Below, piece after piece: positions 9,056 to 17,023 of a stretch of DNA of 64,000 nucleotides. How positions within the stretch are numbered: the first letter of the stretch is position 1; every line of letters starts with the position of its first letter. Origin of the DNA: Acinetobacter tjernbergiae DSM 14971 = CIP 107465 (GTDB lineage: Bacteria > Pseudomonadota > Gammaproteobacteria > Pseudomonadales > Moraxellaceae); NCBI RefSeq assembly GCF_000374425.1, contig NZ_KB894370.1:28398-92397 (forward strand), given 5' to 3'. The notes beneath the pieces were generated by a model, which did not search any database, was not told where the DNA came from, and saw only the letters and a program-made list of their open reading frames with translations. A program made the position numbers and the translations under genes.

Positions 9056-9862
9056 TTAATTTAAACTTTTTAATTGTTTCACGACTGCTTCAGCAATAGC
9101 TTTACTCGATTGAGGATTTTGTCCAGTAATAATTCGATCATCTGAAATGACATAAGAATTAAAAGGGAGTAAAGCACGTTTATATTTTGCACCATGATCA
9201 ATTAATCCATTTTGTAAAGAAAAAGGGACTTGGGATTTGATTCCTGAAAGTGTTTCTTCAATATTGGCGAAACCTGTTACGGTTTTCCCAGCAATCAGAG
9301 GTCTGCCTTTTTCATCTTGTAACGGCAATAATCCACCAACCCCATGACAAACAGCAGAAACAATGCCACCTTGTTGATAAATCTTTTCACTAATATTTTT
9401 CAGCTCTTTATTGTTTGGAAAGTCCCACATCGTGCCATGACCACCCGTATAATAAATTGCTTTATAATTTTTCGGCTCAATTGTATTCGGTGTCAATGTT
9501 GTTTTCAGACGTTGCATAAATTGAGGATCGGCTAAGTGGGCTTTAGCACTACGATCTAAATAAATAGATTTCAAACTACGTTCATCCAAAGGAACAACAC
9601 CGCCTTGTGGACTGACAAAATCCATGTCATAGCCAGCAGCCTCGGCAACATCATAAAAATGGGTGAGTTCTGTGAGCCATAATCCTGTTTTATCTGTTCG
9701 AGTTGGATAAGTCGCATGATTGGTCATGACCACTAGAATTTTTCCATTTTGTTTTGTCGCGTGAAGTTGAGATGCTGTTTCAGATGAATATGCATAATTA
9801 CTTGCAAAAACAACTGTAAAAATAGGAATTAACCCTTTGCGAATATTCCAAACTTTGAACAT
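9056..9862 (-). CDS. Exported DJ-1/PfpI (type 1 glutamine amidotransferase-like) protein
   Basis: Signal peptide over residues 1-27 (basic MFKVWNIRKG, then IPIFTVVFASNYAYS). The mature part is a DJ-1/Hsp31-type fold: YYTGGHGTMWDF at 137-148 and the nucleophile elbow AVCHG with Cys172 followed by His. Hsp31-type proteins act as chaperones, glyoxalases or deglycases on reactive aldehydes; which applies here is unknown. It is monocistronic behind MerR-type promoter P3. A cytosolic paralogue (13530-14228) with the same motifs is behind P4, so one regulator would control a cytosolic and an exported form. Confidence 0.82.
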   Translation of the reverse strand: MFKVWNIRKGLIPIFTVVFASNYAYSSETASQLHATKQNGKILVVMTNHATYPTRTDKTGLWLTELTHFYDVAEAAGYDMDFVSPQGGVVPLDERSLKSIYLDRSAKAHLADPQFMQRLKTTLTPNTIEPKNYKAIYYTGGHGTMWDFPNNKELKNISEKIYQQGGIVSAVCHGVGGLLPLQDEKGRPLIAGKTVTGFANIEETLSGIKSQVPFSLQNGLIDHGAKYKRALLPFNSYVISDDRIITGQNPQSSKAIAEAVVKQLKSLN

Positions 9863-9892
9863 GACAGGTTCCTCATGAATTACCTGAGTCCA

Positions 9893-9923
9893 ATGCTATG
9901 CTTAAAGTGAGGTTTAAGGTCAA
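9893..9923 (-). promoter_or_regulatory. MerR-type promoter P3
   Basis: Minus-strand TTGACC (9918-9923) and TAGCAT (9893-9898), 19-nt spacer holding TTAAACCTCACTTTAA. It drives the exported DJ-1-like gene. The -10 box is identical to that of P2. Confidence 0.8.
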
Positions 9924-10040
9924 GCTGTTTGTGTATCAAATCATCATTAGACTTAGATTTAAAATTCTAAAAAATGAAATGATCATAACTTTTCAAAGTT
10001 TAGAATAAAGTCAAAAATATCAAGTGCTATGCTAATGATC

Positions 10041-10078
10041 TTGACAGCCTTGAATAATCTATTTGATACTTTACGCCA
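10041..10078 (+). promoter_or_regulatory. Candidate AraC-type operator upstream of the AraC gene
   Basis: TTGATACTTTACGCCA at 10063-10078 matches TTGATATTTTACGCCA at 12971-12986 in 15 of 16 bases. A weaker TTGA half-copy begins 22 nt earlier at 10041. The placement just before the regulator gene suggests autoregulation, and the copy before the hydrolase-SDR operon suggests a shared regulon. No experiment is implied. Confidence 0.4.
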
Positions 10079-10105
10079 CGATAAAATAACAATGAGATCT
10101 AAGGA

Positions 10106-11128
10106 TTGGCTAAACCATTACATCGAAGAATGATTCCAGAAACCTATGTTCAATTATTATTTGAATATATGGAGGCACTGGGGCATGACCCAGAAAAAGT
10201 ATTGGGTGAACCTTGGCCAGTTCCAGAGACAAATGGTCTCGGTGGTGTGGCGATTGAACATTGGGAAAATTTATTAAAAACTGCAAAAGATTATTTGAAT
10301 GATCCATTGATTGGCTTACATGTGGGACAAACCATTACTGCGAGACATCTCGGAATCATCGGTGCGGTACTTTCTGCCTGTGATAATTTCTTTACGGCTA
10401 TACAACGTTTTGAGCGTTATCAACGGCTTATTTTTGATGTTATCCCTGCAAATATTCAGCTACTTGCTGACAGCGTAGAATTGAGTTGGGATATTGGTGA
10501 ATATGAGACAGGTGGTTTAGTCGATGAAACTGGTCGGACTGTGATGGTTCAATTTGGCCGAAGTTTGATCCGCGGTAAGGATCGTTTACAAGCGGTACAT
10601 TTTATTCATGAACAACCAGAAGATATCAAACCCTATGAAGAATATTTTGGTTGTCCTGTTCTTTTCGAACAACCGATTCCATTGATTCGATTTGGGTTAG
10701 AAATGTTAAGTTTACCTTTAAAAAGCCCTGATACAGCTTTGATGACATTACTAGACAAACATGCTGATCAACAGCTTGCGCGCTTACCCCAAGTCGAAGA
10801 AATTATAGAGCAAGTTCGTAAGCAAATTGCCTATTTACTGCATCAAGGTGAGCCAGAGATTGATCAGCTTGCTGAAAGATTGCATTTGTCACGTCGAACC
10901 TTACAAAGACGATTAATTGAAGTGGGGACAAGTTTTCGCAAAGAATTAAATCTAGTGCGTTATGAATTAGCAAAATCTTATTTAATCGATCCAAGATTGC
11001 AAATTATAGATATTGCTCTGTTACTTGGGTATTCCGAACATAGTGCGTTTACCCGAGCCTATAAAGAATGGTCGGGTAAAACACCGCAGCAAGAAAGAGA
11101 ATATTTAAATATAAATTCAATCAATTGA
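10106..11128 (+). CDS. AraC family transcriptional regulator
   Basis: About 340 residues. The N-terminal two thirds is an effector-binding domain of the arabinose-binding-like type seen in OruR/ArgR-like AraC proteins, and the C-terminal ~95 residues are two helix-turn-helix units (LAERLHLSRRTLQRRLIEVG; IALLLGYSEHSAFTRAYKEWSGKTP). The start is uncertain: TTG 10106 has AAGGA only 1-2 nt before it, and the in-frame ATG at 10130 (MIPETYVQ) has only a weak GAAGA. It is convergent with the SDR-hydrolase operon, which carries the same candidate operator, so control of that operon is likely but inferred. Confidence 0.85.
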   Translation: MAKPLHRRMIPETYVQLLFEYMEALGHDPEKVLGEPWPVPETNGLGGVAIEHWENLLKTAKDYLNDPLIGLHVGQTITARHLGIIGAVLSACDNFFTAIQRFERYQRLIFDVIPANIQLLADSVELSWDIGEYETGGLVDETGRTVMVQFGRSLIRGKDRLQAVHFIHEQPEDIKPYEEYFGCPVLFEQPIPLIRFGLEMLSLPLKSPDTALMTLLDKHADQQLARLPQVEEIIEQVRKQIAYLLHQGEPEIDQLAERLHLSRRTLQRRLIEVGTSFRKELNLVRYELAKSYLIDPRLQIIDIALLLGYSEHSAFTRAYKEWSGKTPQQEREYLNINSIN

Positions 11129-11135
11129 TTTGCTT

Positions 11136-11969
11136 TTAATCATGCTTTTCTGCCAGTTGCATCGTTTGTTTCAGTTGTTTTTGATTGAATCCGATCAGCT
11201 CAATAATGTTACGAAATAATCCCGGAGCATTGGCAACGAATTTATTACTTTTAGGTACAATCACAATATCTTTGCGTTTTTCAATGCCTTCAACCAGTTC
11301 TGAAACTACAGTTTCAATAGCTACATATTTCCAAATCCCTGTATTACCATTCCATACTGCTTTACCTGCTGGGTTTGATTGTACTGCATCCATCATCGGT
11401 GTTTGGAAGAAGGTGGGGTGAAAACTACCCACGCCAATATTCAAATGTTTAAGTTCCAAACGTAGGCTATCGCACAATGCCCAAACACCTGCTTTGCTTG
11501 AAGTGTAATGCGTGTTTAAAGGGGAATGTACAAATGCTGCTAAGGACGAAATCGCCAATAGATAGCCTTGGGTTTCTTTTACATAAGGTAGCGCAGAACG
11601 GAAAGTACGAAATACACCTGTTAAATTAATATCAATCGTTCGCTCAAAAGTTTCAGGTGCCATATGTTCCAGTGATGCTGGATTACCAACACCCGCATTG
11701 GCAATCACGACATCAATTTTGCCAAAATGCTTTGCAGCACTTGCCATTGCAGTTTCTAAACTTGCTAAAGAGCAAACATCTGCTTGCCATCCTACTACGA
11801 CACTGTTTCCGCCTAAATCATTTGCTTGTTGTGTGACTTTATTTAAGTCTAAATCTAGTAATGCTAACTTAGCACCTTTATCGCGTAATGCCTGTGCTGT
11901 TGCTTGACCTAAGCCACCCGTTGAACCTGTAATGACGACAACTTTATCTTTTAATTGATATTTACTCAT
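11136..11969 (-). CDS. Short-chain dehydrogenase/reductase
   Basis: Classical SDR of 277 residues. NAD(P)-binding GSTGGLGQATAQAL near residue 15, structural NAGVG near 90 and the catalytic YTSSKAGVWAL (Tyr-x3-Lys) near 155. The C-terminal tail is longer than the minimal SDR. It starts 13 nt after the hydrolase stop and forms an operon with it. Substrate unknown. Its 3' end faces the AraC gene with 7 nt between the stop codons and no terminator. Confidence 0.85.
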   Translation of the reverse strand: MSKYQLKDKVVVITGSTGGLGQATAQALRDKGAKLALLDLDLNKVTQQANDLGGNSVVVGWQADVCSLASLETAMASAAKHFGKIDVVIANAGVGNPASLEHMAPETFERTIDINLTGVFRTFRSALPYVKETQGYLLAISSLAAFVHSPLNTHYTSSKAGVWALCDSLRLELKHLNIGVGSFHPTFFQTPMMDAVQSNPAGKAVWNGNTGIWKYVAIETVVSELVEGIEKRKDIVIVPKSNKFVANAPGLFRNIIELIGFNQKQLKQTMQLAEKHD

Positions 11970-11982
11970 GATTTTTACTCGA

Positions 11983-12891
11983 TTAGATAGCGACTGTACG
12001 TTTTAGAAAATTAATTTGATCATTCACTACATGCTCAAATGCATCACCGATATAAATTTCAAAATGACCATAGTGATAGCGTTTAATTTCTTTTTCAGGA
12101 GTTTGATTGGCATAACGCAAAGTTGCTTTGGAGGGTGCAACACTGTCAGTTTCACAAACACAATATAATACAGGGGCTTTTATTTTCTTGGCTTGACGCC
12201 CGGGATAGTAACGAATGATGTCTAGTGCAAAACGTGCTGCGACATAATTCTTATAATCTGGATCATATTGGGTGAGTTCGAGTGAACCTGAATGTGCATC
12301 TGCTGCATTCATGAGTGCTGTATTACCAGGCGTTGCGGACAAAGGCACCATAACAGGTTCATTTCCCAGTACAGCACCTATGCGATCACGTAATGCCAAA
12401 GCCGTGAGTTTTAACGAAGTCACTGGATTCATGACTAGACTTGACGAAAGTCCATCTGTGAATGGACATTGAGAAATTACCGCACGGATATTTGAATCTT
12501 GGGCAGCCGTAGCTAAAACATGTCCTCCAGAAAAGGATGAACCCCACAGAATAATTTTTGAATGATCTATTCCTGATAATTGACGTGCATAAGCTATCGC
12601 AGCTTTCCAGTCTTCAAGTTGGCGGTTAATGTCTAAAAGTTGTCTTGGTTGACCTTCACTGTCCCCAAAATGCCGATAATCAAAAACAAGGCAAGCATAT
12701 CCTGCTGCAACAAAACGTTCTGCAAAAGCAGTTAAACGCATTTTTCGAGTGCCACCAAGCCCATGAGCCATGATGATAATTGGGGAGGGTAATTGCTGAT
12801 CTGGACGATATAGATATGCACTACATTTCAGATCACCAGAATTGAAGTAAATATCGCTTGGTTGTGATCTTTCACTATTTTTGCTGCTCAT
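11983..12891 (-). CDS. Alpha/beta hydrolase
   Basis: Serine alpha/beta hydrolase: oxyanion region AHGLGGTRKMRL, nucleophile elbow WGSSFSGGHVL, a later Asp region and a His near the C-terminus (YHYGHFEIY). I take the start at 12891 (MSSKNSERSQ) because GAGGAAAT lies 5 nt before it; the open frame runs 14 codons further but without a ribosome site. Cytosolic, about 302 residues. First gene of an operon with the SDR. The upstream region holds two 16-bp direct repeats (12949 and 12971) likely to bind an AraC protein. Confidence 0.85.
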   Translation of the reverse strand: MSSKNSERSQPSDIYFNSGDLKCSAYLYRPDQQLPSPIIIMAHGLGGTRKMRLTAFAERFVAAGYACLVFDYRHFGDSEGQPRQLLDINRQLEDWKAAIAYARQLSGIDHSKIILWGSSFSGGHVLATAAQDSNIRAVISQCPFTDGLSSSLVMNPVTSLKLTALALRDRIGAVLGNEPVMVPLSATPGNTALMNAADAHSGSLELTQYDPDYKNYVAARFALDIIRYYPGRQAKKIKAPVLYCVCETDSVAPSKATLRYANQTPEKEIKRYHYGHFEIYIGDAFEHVVNDQINFLKRTVAI

Positions 12892-12948
12892 CGCTATTTC
12901 CTCATGATGGGGCGTAGCGCTATTTTTGAGCAAAATTAATGTATGAGC

Positions 12949-12986
12949 TTGATGGAAACCGCCATATCACTTGATATTTTACGCCA
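12949..12986 (-). promoter_or_regulatory. Two direct 16-bp repeats 22 bp apart, candidate AraC operator
   Basis: Plus-strand TTGATGGAAACCGCCA (12949-12964) and TTGATATTTTACGCCA (12971-12986) are direct repeats spaced 22 bp, two helical turns, as bound by AraC-family proteins. They lie 58-95 bp upstream of the hydrolase start at 12891. The second repeat nearly matches the one in front of the AraC gene at 10106. Confidence 0.5.
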
Positions 12987-13024
12987 ATTTATTTATCCGT
13001 TCCATAATCGAACTTAATAGCGTA

Positions 13025-13438
13025 TTAATTCTTATCATTTTCATAATATAGATTAAGCAATCGCTGTGCATTTTCCGCACAAGTGATTTCATCAGGTTTA
13101 TTATTAATCGCAAAGATCATCATCCGTAGGTTTTGCTTACTGACTGCTAATTTCTGTTCTAATTCTTCAATGTCTTTGATTTTGCTTTCTAAAATTCCAA
13201 TAAGCGTGTCATGATCCCAATTCGTTACATTTGATGGCAAAAAGGCTTTAATTTCTGCGAGTGAAAAGCCGACTTGTTGTGCTTGTTGAATTAGAAAAAG
13301 CTGTTTAAGGTCGTTTTCGCTATATTCTCTATAGCCATTCGATTTACGTTTTGCCTTAGGTAACAATTTGATTTGTTCATAATAACGAATTGTCGGTGTA
13401 GTTAAACCGCTCTGCTTTGATAATTCGCTAATATTCAT
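13025..13438 (-). CDS. MerR family transcriptional regulator
   Basis: 137 residues. N-terminal winged helix (MNISELSKQSGLTTPTIRYY, residues 1-20; the RKSNGYREYSENDL wing follows) and a long dimerisation helix (about 80-112). Only one Cys, at position 120, so it lacks the paired Cys of metal sensors such as CueR or ZntR and of SoxR; its ligand is unknown, and NmlR/AdhR-like electrophile sensing is one possibility. It is divergent from the DJ-1 gene at 13530, with operator P4 in between. The same operator occurs at P1, P2 and P3, which makes this the natural regulator of all four. Confidence 0.9.
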   Translation of the reverse strand: MNISELSKQSGLTTPTIRYYEQIKLLPKAKRKSNGYREYSENDLKQLFLIQQAQQVGFSLAEIKAFLPSNVTNWDHDTLIGILESKIKDIEELEQKLAVSKQNLRMMIFAINNKPDEITCAENAQRLLNLYYENDKN

Positions 13439-13453
13439 TTTACTGATTTCCTC

Positions 13454-13484
13454 TTGACATTAAAGTTAACTTTAGACTTATAGT
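13454..13484 (+). promoter_or_regulatory. MerR-type promoter P4 (divergent operator)
   Basis: TTGACA (13454-13459) and TATAGT (13479-13484) with a 19-nt spacer. The spacer contains the perfect palindrome TAAAGTTAACTTTA. It drives the cytosolic DJ-1 gene and, lying 15 nt before the merR start, probably also autoregulates merR on the other strand. Confidence 0.88.
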
Positions 13485-13529
13485 GATGCAAAAGCAAGAT
13501 CAAAAATAACGCTAAAGCAGAGGTAAAGC

Positions 13530-14228
13530 ATGTCTAAACGTATATTACATATTGTCACCAATGTATCTGAATATGAAGGAATTGATCAGCCTACAGGTTT
13601 GTGGTTAGGTGAGCTTACCCATGCATATGATGAATTTGAGAAGCAAAACTATATTCAAGATATCGTTAGTCCACTGGGAGGAAAGTCTCCTCTTGAACCA
13701 AAATCATTAGGGCGTTTCGTTGCTGATCAATCCGTTTTGAAGAGAAAAAATGATGCAGCATTTATGCAACTACTTGAAAACACCAAAAAGCCATCTGAAA
13801 TCAATTGGAAAGATTATGATGTGATTTATTACACGGGTGGGCACGGCGTGATGTGGGATTTTTTGAATAATGTCGAACTCCAAGAAATTACTAAAAAAAT
13901 TTATGAGAAAGGTGGCATAGTTTCTAGTGTTTGTCATGGTTACTGTGGGCTATTGAATGTTCGTCTTTCAGATGGACAATATCTGATAAAAGATAAGAAG
14001 TTGACTGGCTTTGCATGGAGTGAAGAGATCTTAGCAGGTGTGGCAAAAAAAGTGCCTTATAATGCTGAACAGTTAGCGAAACAACATGGGGCAATTTACT
14101 CTAAAAAAATCATTCCTTTTGCACCCTATGTGGTTCGAGATGGTCATTTGATTACAGGTCAAAATCCTTTTTCTGCTCGCCCAACGGCTCAAGCAATTAT
14201 TGAGCGTTTATCGAATGATTCATTCTGA
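13530..14228 (+). CDS. Cytosolic DJ-1/PfpI (type 1 glutamine amidotransferase-like) protein
   Basis: 232 residues, no signal peptide. Hsp31-like features: LWLGELTHAYDEF near 24-36, YYTGGHGVMWDF at 100-111, nucleophile elbow SVCHG with Cys135. It is the cytosolic counterpart of the exported protein at 9056 and is clearly related along its whole length. The start has AGAGGT upstream. It is driven by P4, divergent from merR. Likely role: protection from reactive carbonyls or damaged proteins, from family knowledge only. Confidence 0.85.
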   Translation: MSKRILHIVTNVSEYEGIDQPTGLWLGELTHAYDEFEKQNYIQDIVSPLGGKSPLEPKSLGRFVADQSVLKRKNDAAFMQLLENTKKPSEINWKDYDVIYYTGGHGVMWDFLNNVELQEITKKIYEKGGIVSSVCHGYCGLLNVRLSDGQYLIKDKKLTGFAWSEEILAGVAKKVPYNAEQLAKQHGAIYSKKIIPFAPYVVRDGHLITGQNPFSARPTAQAIIERLSNDSF

Positions 14229-14288
14229 TAATTCATATTTAAATTTTGGAGCTAATTTATATTTCAGAATTTAATTGGAATATTCAAT

Positions 14289-15401
14289 TTATGAACCACG
14301 TTTTTTCATGTCTTGACGAAATTGAATAGGAGTCATTCCACTCCATTTTCTAAATGCACGAGTAAAATTGGCAGGTTGAAGATAGCCAAGATAATTGGCG
14401 ATATTTTGTATTTCCATATCGCTGCTAAGTAAAAGTCTCTCAGCTTCTTTGTATTTAACTTCATCTAGTAAGGTAAGGTAAGATGAGCCTATTTCGTTAA
14501 GATGCCTTCTTAGGGTTCGGTTTGAAATGTGTAAGCGCTCCGCAACCGTATCTAAACTTGGATAGCCCTTTTCAGGGGTAAGTACTAACTCTGTTTTTAC
14601 GCGTAAGCAAATATCTTGAATTTGTTCGGAAAACCGAATTTGTTCTGCTTCACATTGTGCTAAGGCTTGTTGAAAAGCAGATGGGTCTGCCATTTTGGGT
14701 GATTGGTTCAAGAGTGATGAACTATATCGAATTTGATTTCTATTTTGATTAAACTGAATTGTGGGAAGTTGCTGTTCAAACTTTTGATGATAGGATGGCT
14801 CTAGCCAATCTACCTTTAATTCAACCTCAGAAAAGTTTCTCTCTATTAAAGAACGACCTGTCTGAATAGTTCCGATCATTAAACATTCATAGAAAAAGCG
14901 TCTTAAAACGTCTGCTTGCTCTGGATGGTTACTGATTACGGGATGGGTTTCTTGAATATCAATTATAGATAAGTTTTCTGCTTCATAAAAATCCATTCGA
15001 TAGTCTTTCAATCGCATGTTAAAAAACTGTGTTGCAAGTTCAATGGCATGTCGTAAAGAAGGGCTGCTCATTAACGCATATCCCATTGGACCATGTGCGG
15101 TTAGGCGAAGTTTTAAGCCATATTCATAACCTAATCCAGAATCCTTCGCTAAAGTTAAGCTTACCCAAGCCAATTTAGACCATTGAAAAGGTGTAATACG
15201 CGCATCTAATTGATGAAGTAATGTCAACGGTATTTTACTTTTATGCAAAATCTCCGATGCAGAAAATCCCTTTTCGACCATGATTTCTAATAATAAATGA
15301 GCATAAGAGATCGGAATACTTGCTTTTGATAGTCCATATGGATCTTTCATTTTTATTTTATCTGTTGGCCGAAAATGATTAGCATTATGTCTTAACTCCA
15401 T
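14289..15401 (-). CDS. AraC family transcriptional regulator
   Basis: 370 residues; same architecture as the regulator at 10106. An effector domain of ~230 residues is followed by AraC helix-turn-helix units (DTVAERLHISNRTLRRHLNEIG; IANYLGYLQPANFTRAFRKWSGMTP). Start taken at ATG 15401; an alternative in-frame ATG at 15350 has no ribosome site either. It is divergent from the SDR-decarboxylase operon at 15462 and shares a 60-bp control region that holds a perfect inverted repeat, so it probably controls that operon. Confidence 0.85.
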   Translation of the reverse strand: MELRHNANHFRPTDKIKMKDPYGLSKASIPISYAHLLLEIMVEKGFSASEILHKSKIPLTLLHQLDARITPFQWSKLAWVSLTLAKDSGLGYEYGLKLRLTAHGPMGYALMSSPSLRHAIELATQFFNMRLKDYRMDFYEAENLSIIDIQETHPVISNHPEQADVLRRFFYECLMIGTIQTGRSLIERNFSEVELKVDWLEPSYHQKFEQQLPTIQFNQNRNQIRYSSSLLNQSPKMADPSAFQQALAQCEAEQIRFSEQIQDICLRVKTELVLTPEKGYPSLDTVAERLHISNRTLRRHLNEIGSSYLTLLDEVKYKEAERLLLSSDMEIQNIANYLGYLQPANFTRAFRKWSGMTPIQFRQDMKKRGS

Positions 15402-15419
15402 CTCACGCTCAAGTTTTAC

Positions 15420-15436
15420 ATCTTAGATACTAAGAT
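15420..15436. promoter_or_regulatory. Perfect inverted repeat in the AraC/SDR divergent region
   Basis: ATCTTAG-ATA-CTAAGAT: 7-bp arms, 3-nt centre, between the divergent starts 15401 and 15462. Its placement and symmetry suggest an operator. Confidence 0.45.
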
Positions 15437-15461
15437 CATTCTGTTGACTTGAGTATTTAAG

Positions 15462-16265
15462 ATGAGCTTACCTCGTCCCCTGAAAGAATCTCCCGTTGTA
15501 ATCACAGGTGCATCATCTGGTATTGGTGAAGAACTTGCTAAGCAATTCGCTGCACGTGGCTATTCGCTTATTTTAGTTGCTCGACGAGTCGATAAGCTTG
15601 CGCTGCTTGCTGCCAATTTACGCCAAGAATATCAAGTAGAGGTGAATCTACGCCCATGTGATCTTGCTGATCGTCAAGAAAGAACTAAATTTCGCAAAGA
15701 GTTGGAAAAGATCAATGTTTCTATTCTATGCAATAACGCAGGTTTTGCCACTTTTGGTCGATTACAGGAATTAGATGCTGACCGAGAGCGTGAAGAAACA
15801 GAAGTGAATGCAGTTGCTGTACAGGATCTCACTTTAGCGGTATTACCTAAAATGATTCAGCGTAAAACAGGAGCAATTTTAATTGTAGGTTCTACATCGG
15901 GTCATCAACCGACGCCAGCAAACGCGACTTATGCTGCGAGTAAAGCCTTTGCGAACTCATTTGCTGAATCACTGCATAGTGAACTAAGTGGTACGGGCGT
16001 GACATGTACCTTGTTAGCTCCTGGTCCAACGATAACAGGCTTTAATGAAGTTGCTGGGATTTCAAAAATTGATGGTGTTGGTGGCAATTTTGTTTGGGTT
16101 ACAGCGGAACGAGTTGCTAAAGAAGCGATTCAAGGTATGGCTTGTAATCGTCGTATTGTAATTCCAGGTTTTATTGCACAAGCGCAAACTTTGGGTGGAC
16201 GTTATACCCCACGAATCATCTTACTCCCAATATTAAAGCAAGTATTTTCGAGATTAAAAGCATGA
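15462..16265 (+). CDS. Short-chain dehydrogenase/reductase
   Basis: SDR of 267 residues: ITGASSGIGEELAKQF near residue 15, CNNAGFATFG near 90, catalytic YAASKAFANSF (Tyr-x3-Lys) near 153. It belongs to the DltE/YdfG-like group by general look. No signal peptide. Its stop overlaps the ATG of the next gene by 4 nt (ATGA), so the two are translationally coupled. The operon continues to the metal-dependent hydrolase and probably to the old-yellow-enzyme gene at 17948. Confidence 0.87.
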   Translation: MSLPRPLKESPVVITGASSGIGEELAKQFAARGYSLILVARRVDKLALLAANLRQEYQVEVNLRPCDLADRQERTKFRKELEKINVSILCNNAGFATFGRLQELDADREREETEVNAVAVQDLTLAVLPKMIQRKTGAILIVGSTSGHQPTPANATYAASKAFANSFAESLHSELSGTGVTCTLLAPGPTITGFNEVAGISKIDGVGGNFVWVTAERVAKEAIQGMACNRRIVIPGFIAQAQTLGGRYTPRIILLPILKQVFSRLKA

Positions 16266-17008
16266 GACAACTGATGAATGATCTACGCACGCCGATAGGT
16301 CTTGCGAATCTTGGTCATAAGCTTTATCACAATGCCCAGTATTTAACAGCTGTGGTTGAGGTGAATGAGAAAGCGATGGCACGTTGGCTGCCTGCGGGGA
16401 TGAAGTTAGTGAAACCTGCCAAAGCAGATTTATTTTGTGCCTATTTCCCAGAAAATGTGTATACCGAGGCTTACCATGAAGCAGGGTTATTTGTGCATAT
16501 TCAGGTAGGTAACAAAACGGGTATTTTTTGTCCGTGGATGATTTTAGATGATGACCGCGCCATGATTATTGGACGTGAACTACTTGGTTATCCTAAGAAA
16601 ATAGGGCAAATCCTTTGGGAAAATGATGGTACACGTATTGTCAGCCAAGCATCTCGCAGAGGTACGTTATTGATTGAAATGGAAGCTAAACTTGGAGAGG
16701 TTTTGCATGATGCACCGCCAATTTTAGGTTTGCCACATCGTAATATCACAGGTGGTTTAGGGCTAGGTTTACCTCGAGAAGTCCGATTTACCCCGAAAGA
16801 ACATCCTGTTGAAGTCCGTCGTGTAGAGATGAATTTACGCTTTACAGGTACAGTAAATGATCCTCTACATGAGATGGGCTTAGGTAAAGTTGTGGATGCA
16901 CGCTTACATCGTGTGGATTTATCAGGTGGCTTAATTCCGCCAATTCAGATTCCTCGATTACGTACACCTTTGTTTTTACTGCGCCAATTTAATCCACGTG
17001 TTTTATAA
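16262..17008 (+). CDS. Acetoacetate decarboxylase family protein (non-exported)
   Basis: 248 residues, standard size for the family, with GRELLGYPKKIGQI around residues 100-115 holding the conserved Gly-Tyr-Pro-Lys region that carries the Schiff-base Lys in true decarboxylases. Coupled to the SDR by an ATGA overlap. It is a relative of the exported protein at 7827. Reaction not certain; a keto-acid or related substrate formed by the neighbouring SDR would make sense. Confidence 0.78.
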   Translation: MRQLMNDLRTPIGLANLGHKLYHNAQYLTAVVEVNEKAMARWLPAGMKLVKPAKADLFCAYFPENVYTEAYHEAGLFVHIQVGNKTGIFCPWMILDDDRAMIIGRELLGYPKKIGQILWENDGTRIVSQASRRGTLLIEMEAKLGEVLHDAPPILGLPHRNITGGLGLGLPREVRFTPKEHPVEVRRVEMNLRFTGTVNDPLHEMGLGKVVDARLHRVDLSGGLIPPIQIPRLRTPLFLLRQFNPRVL

Positions 17009-17023
17009 ACAGGGGATTTAGTG

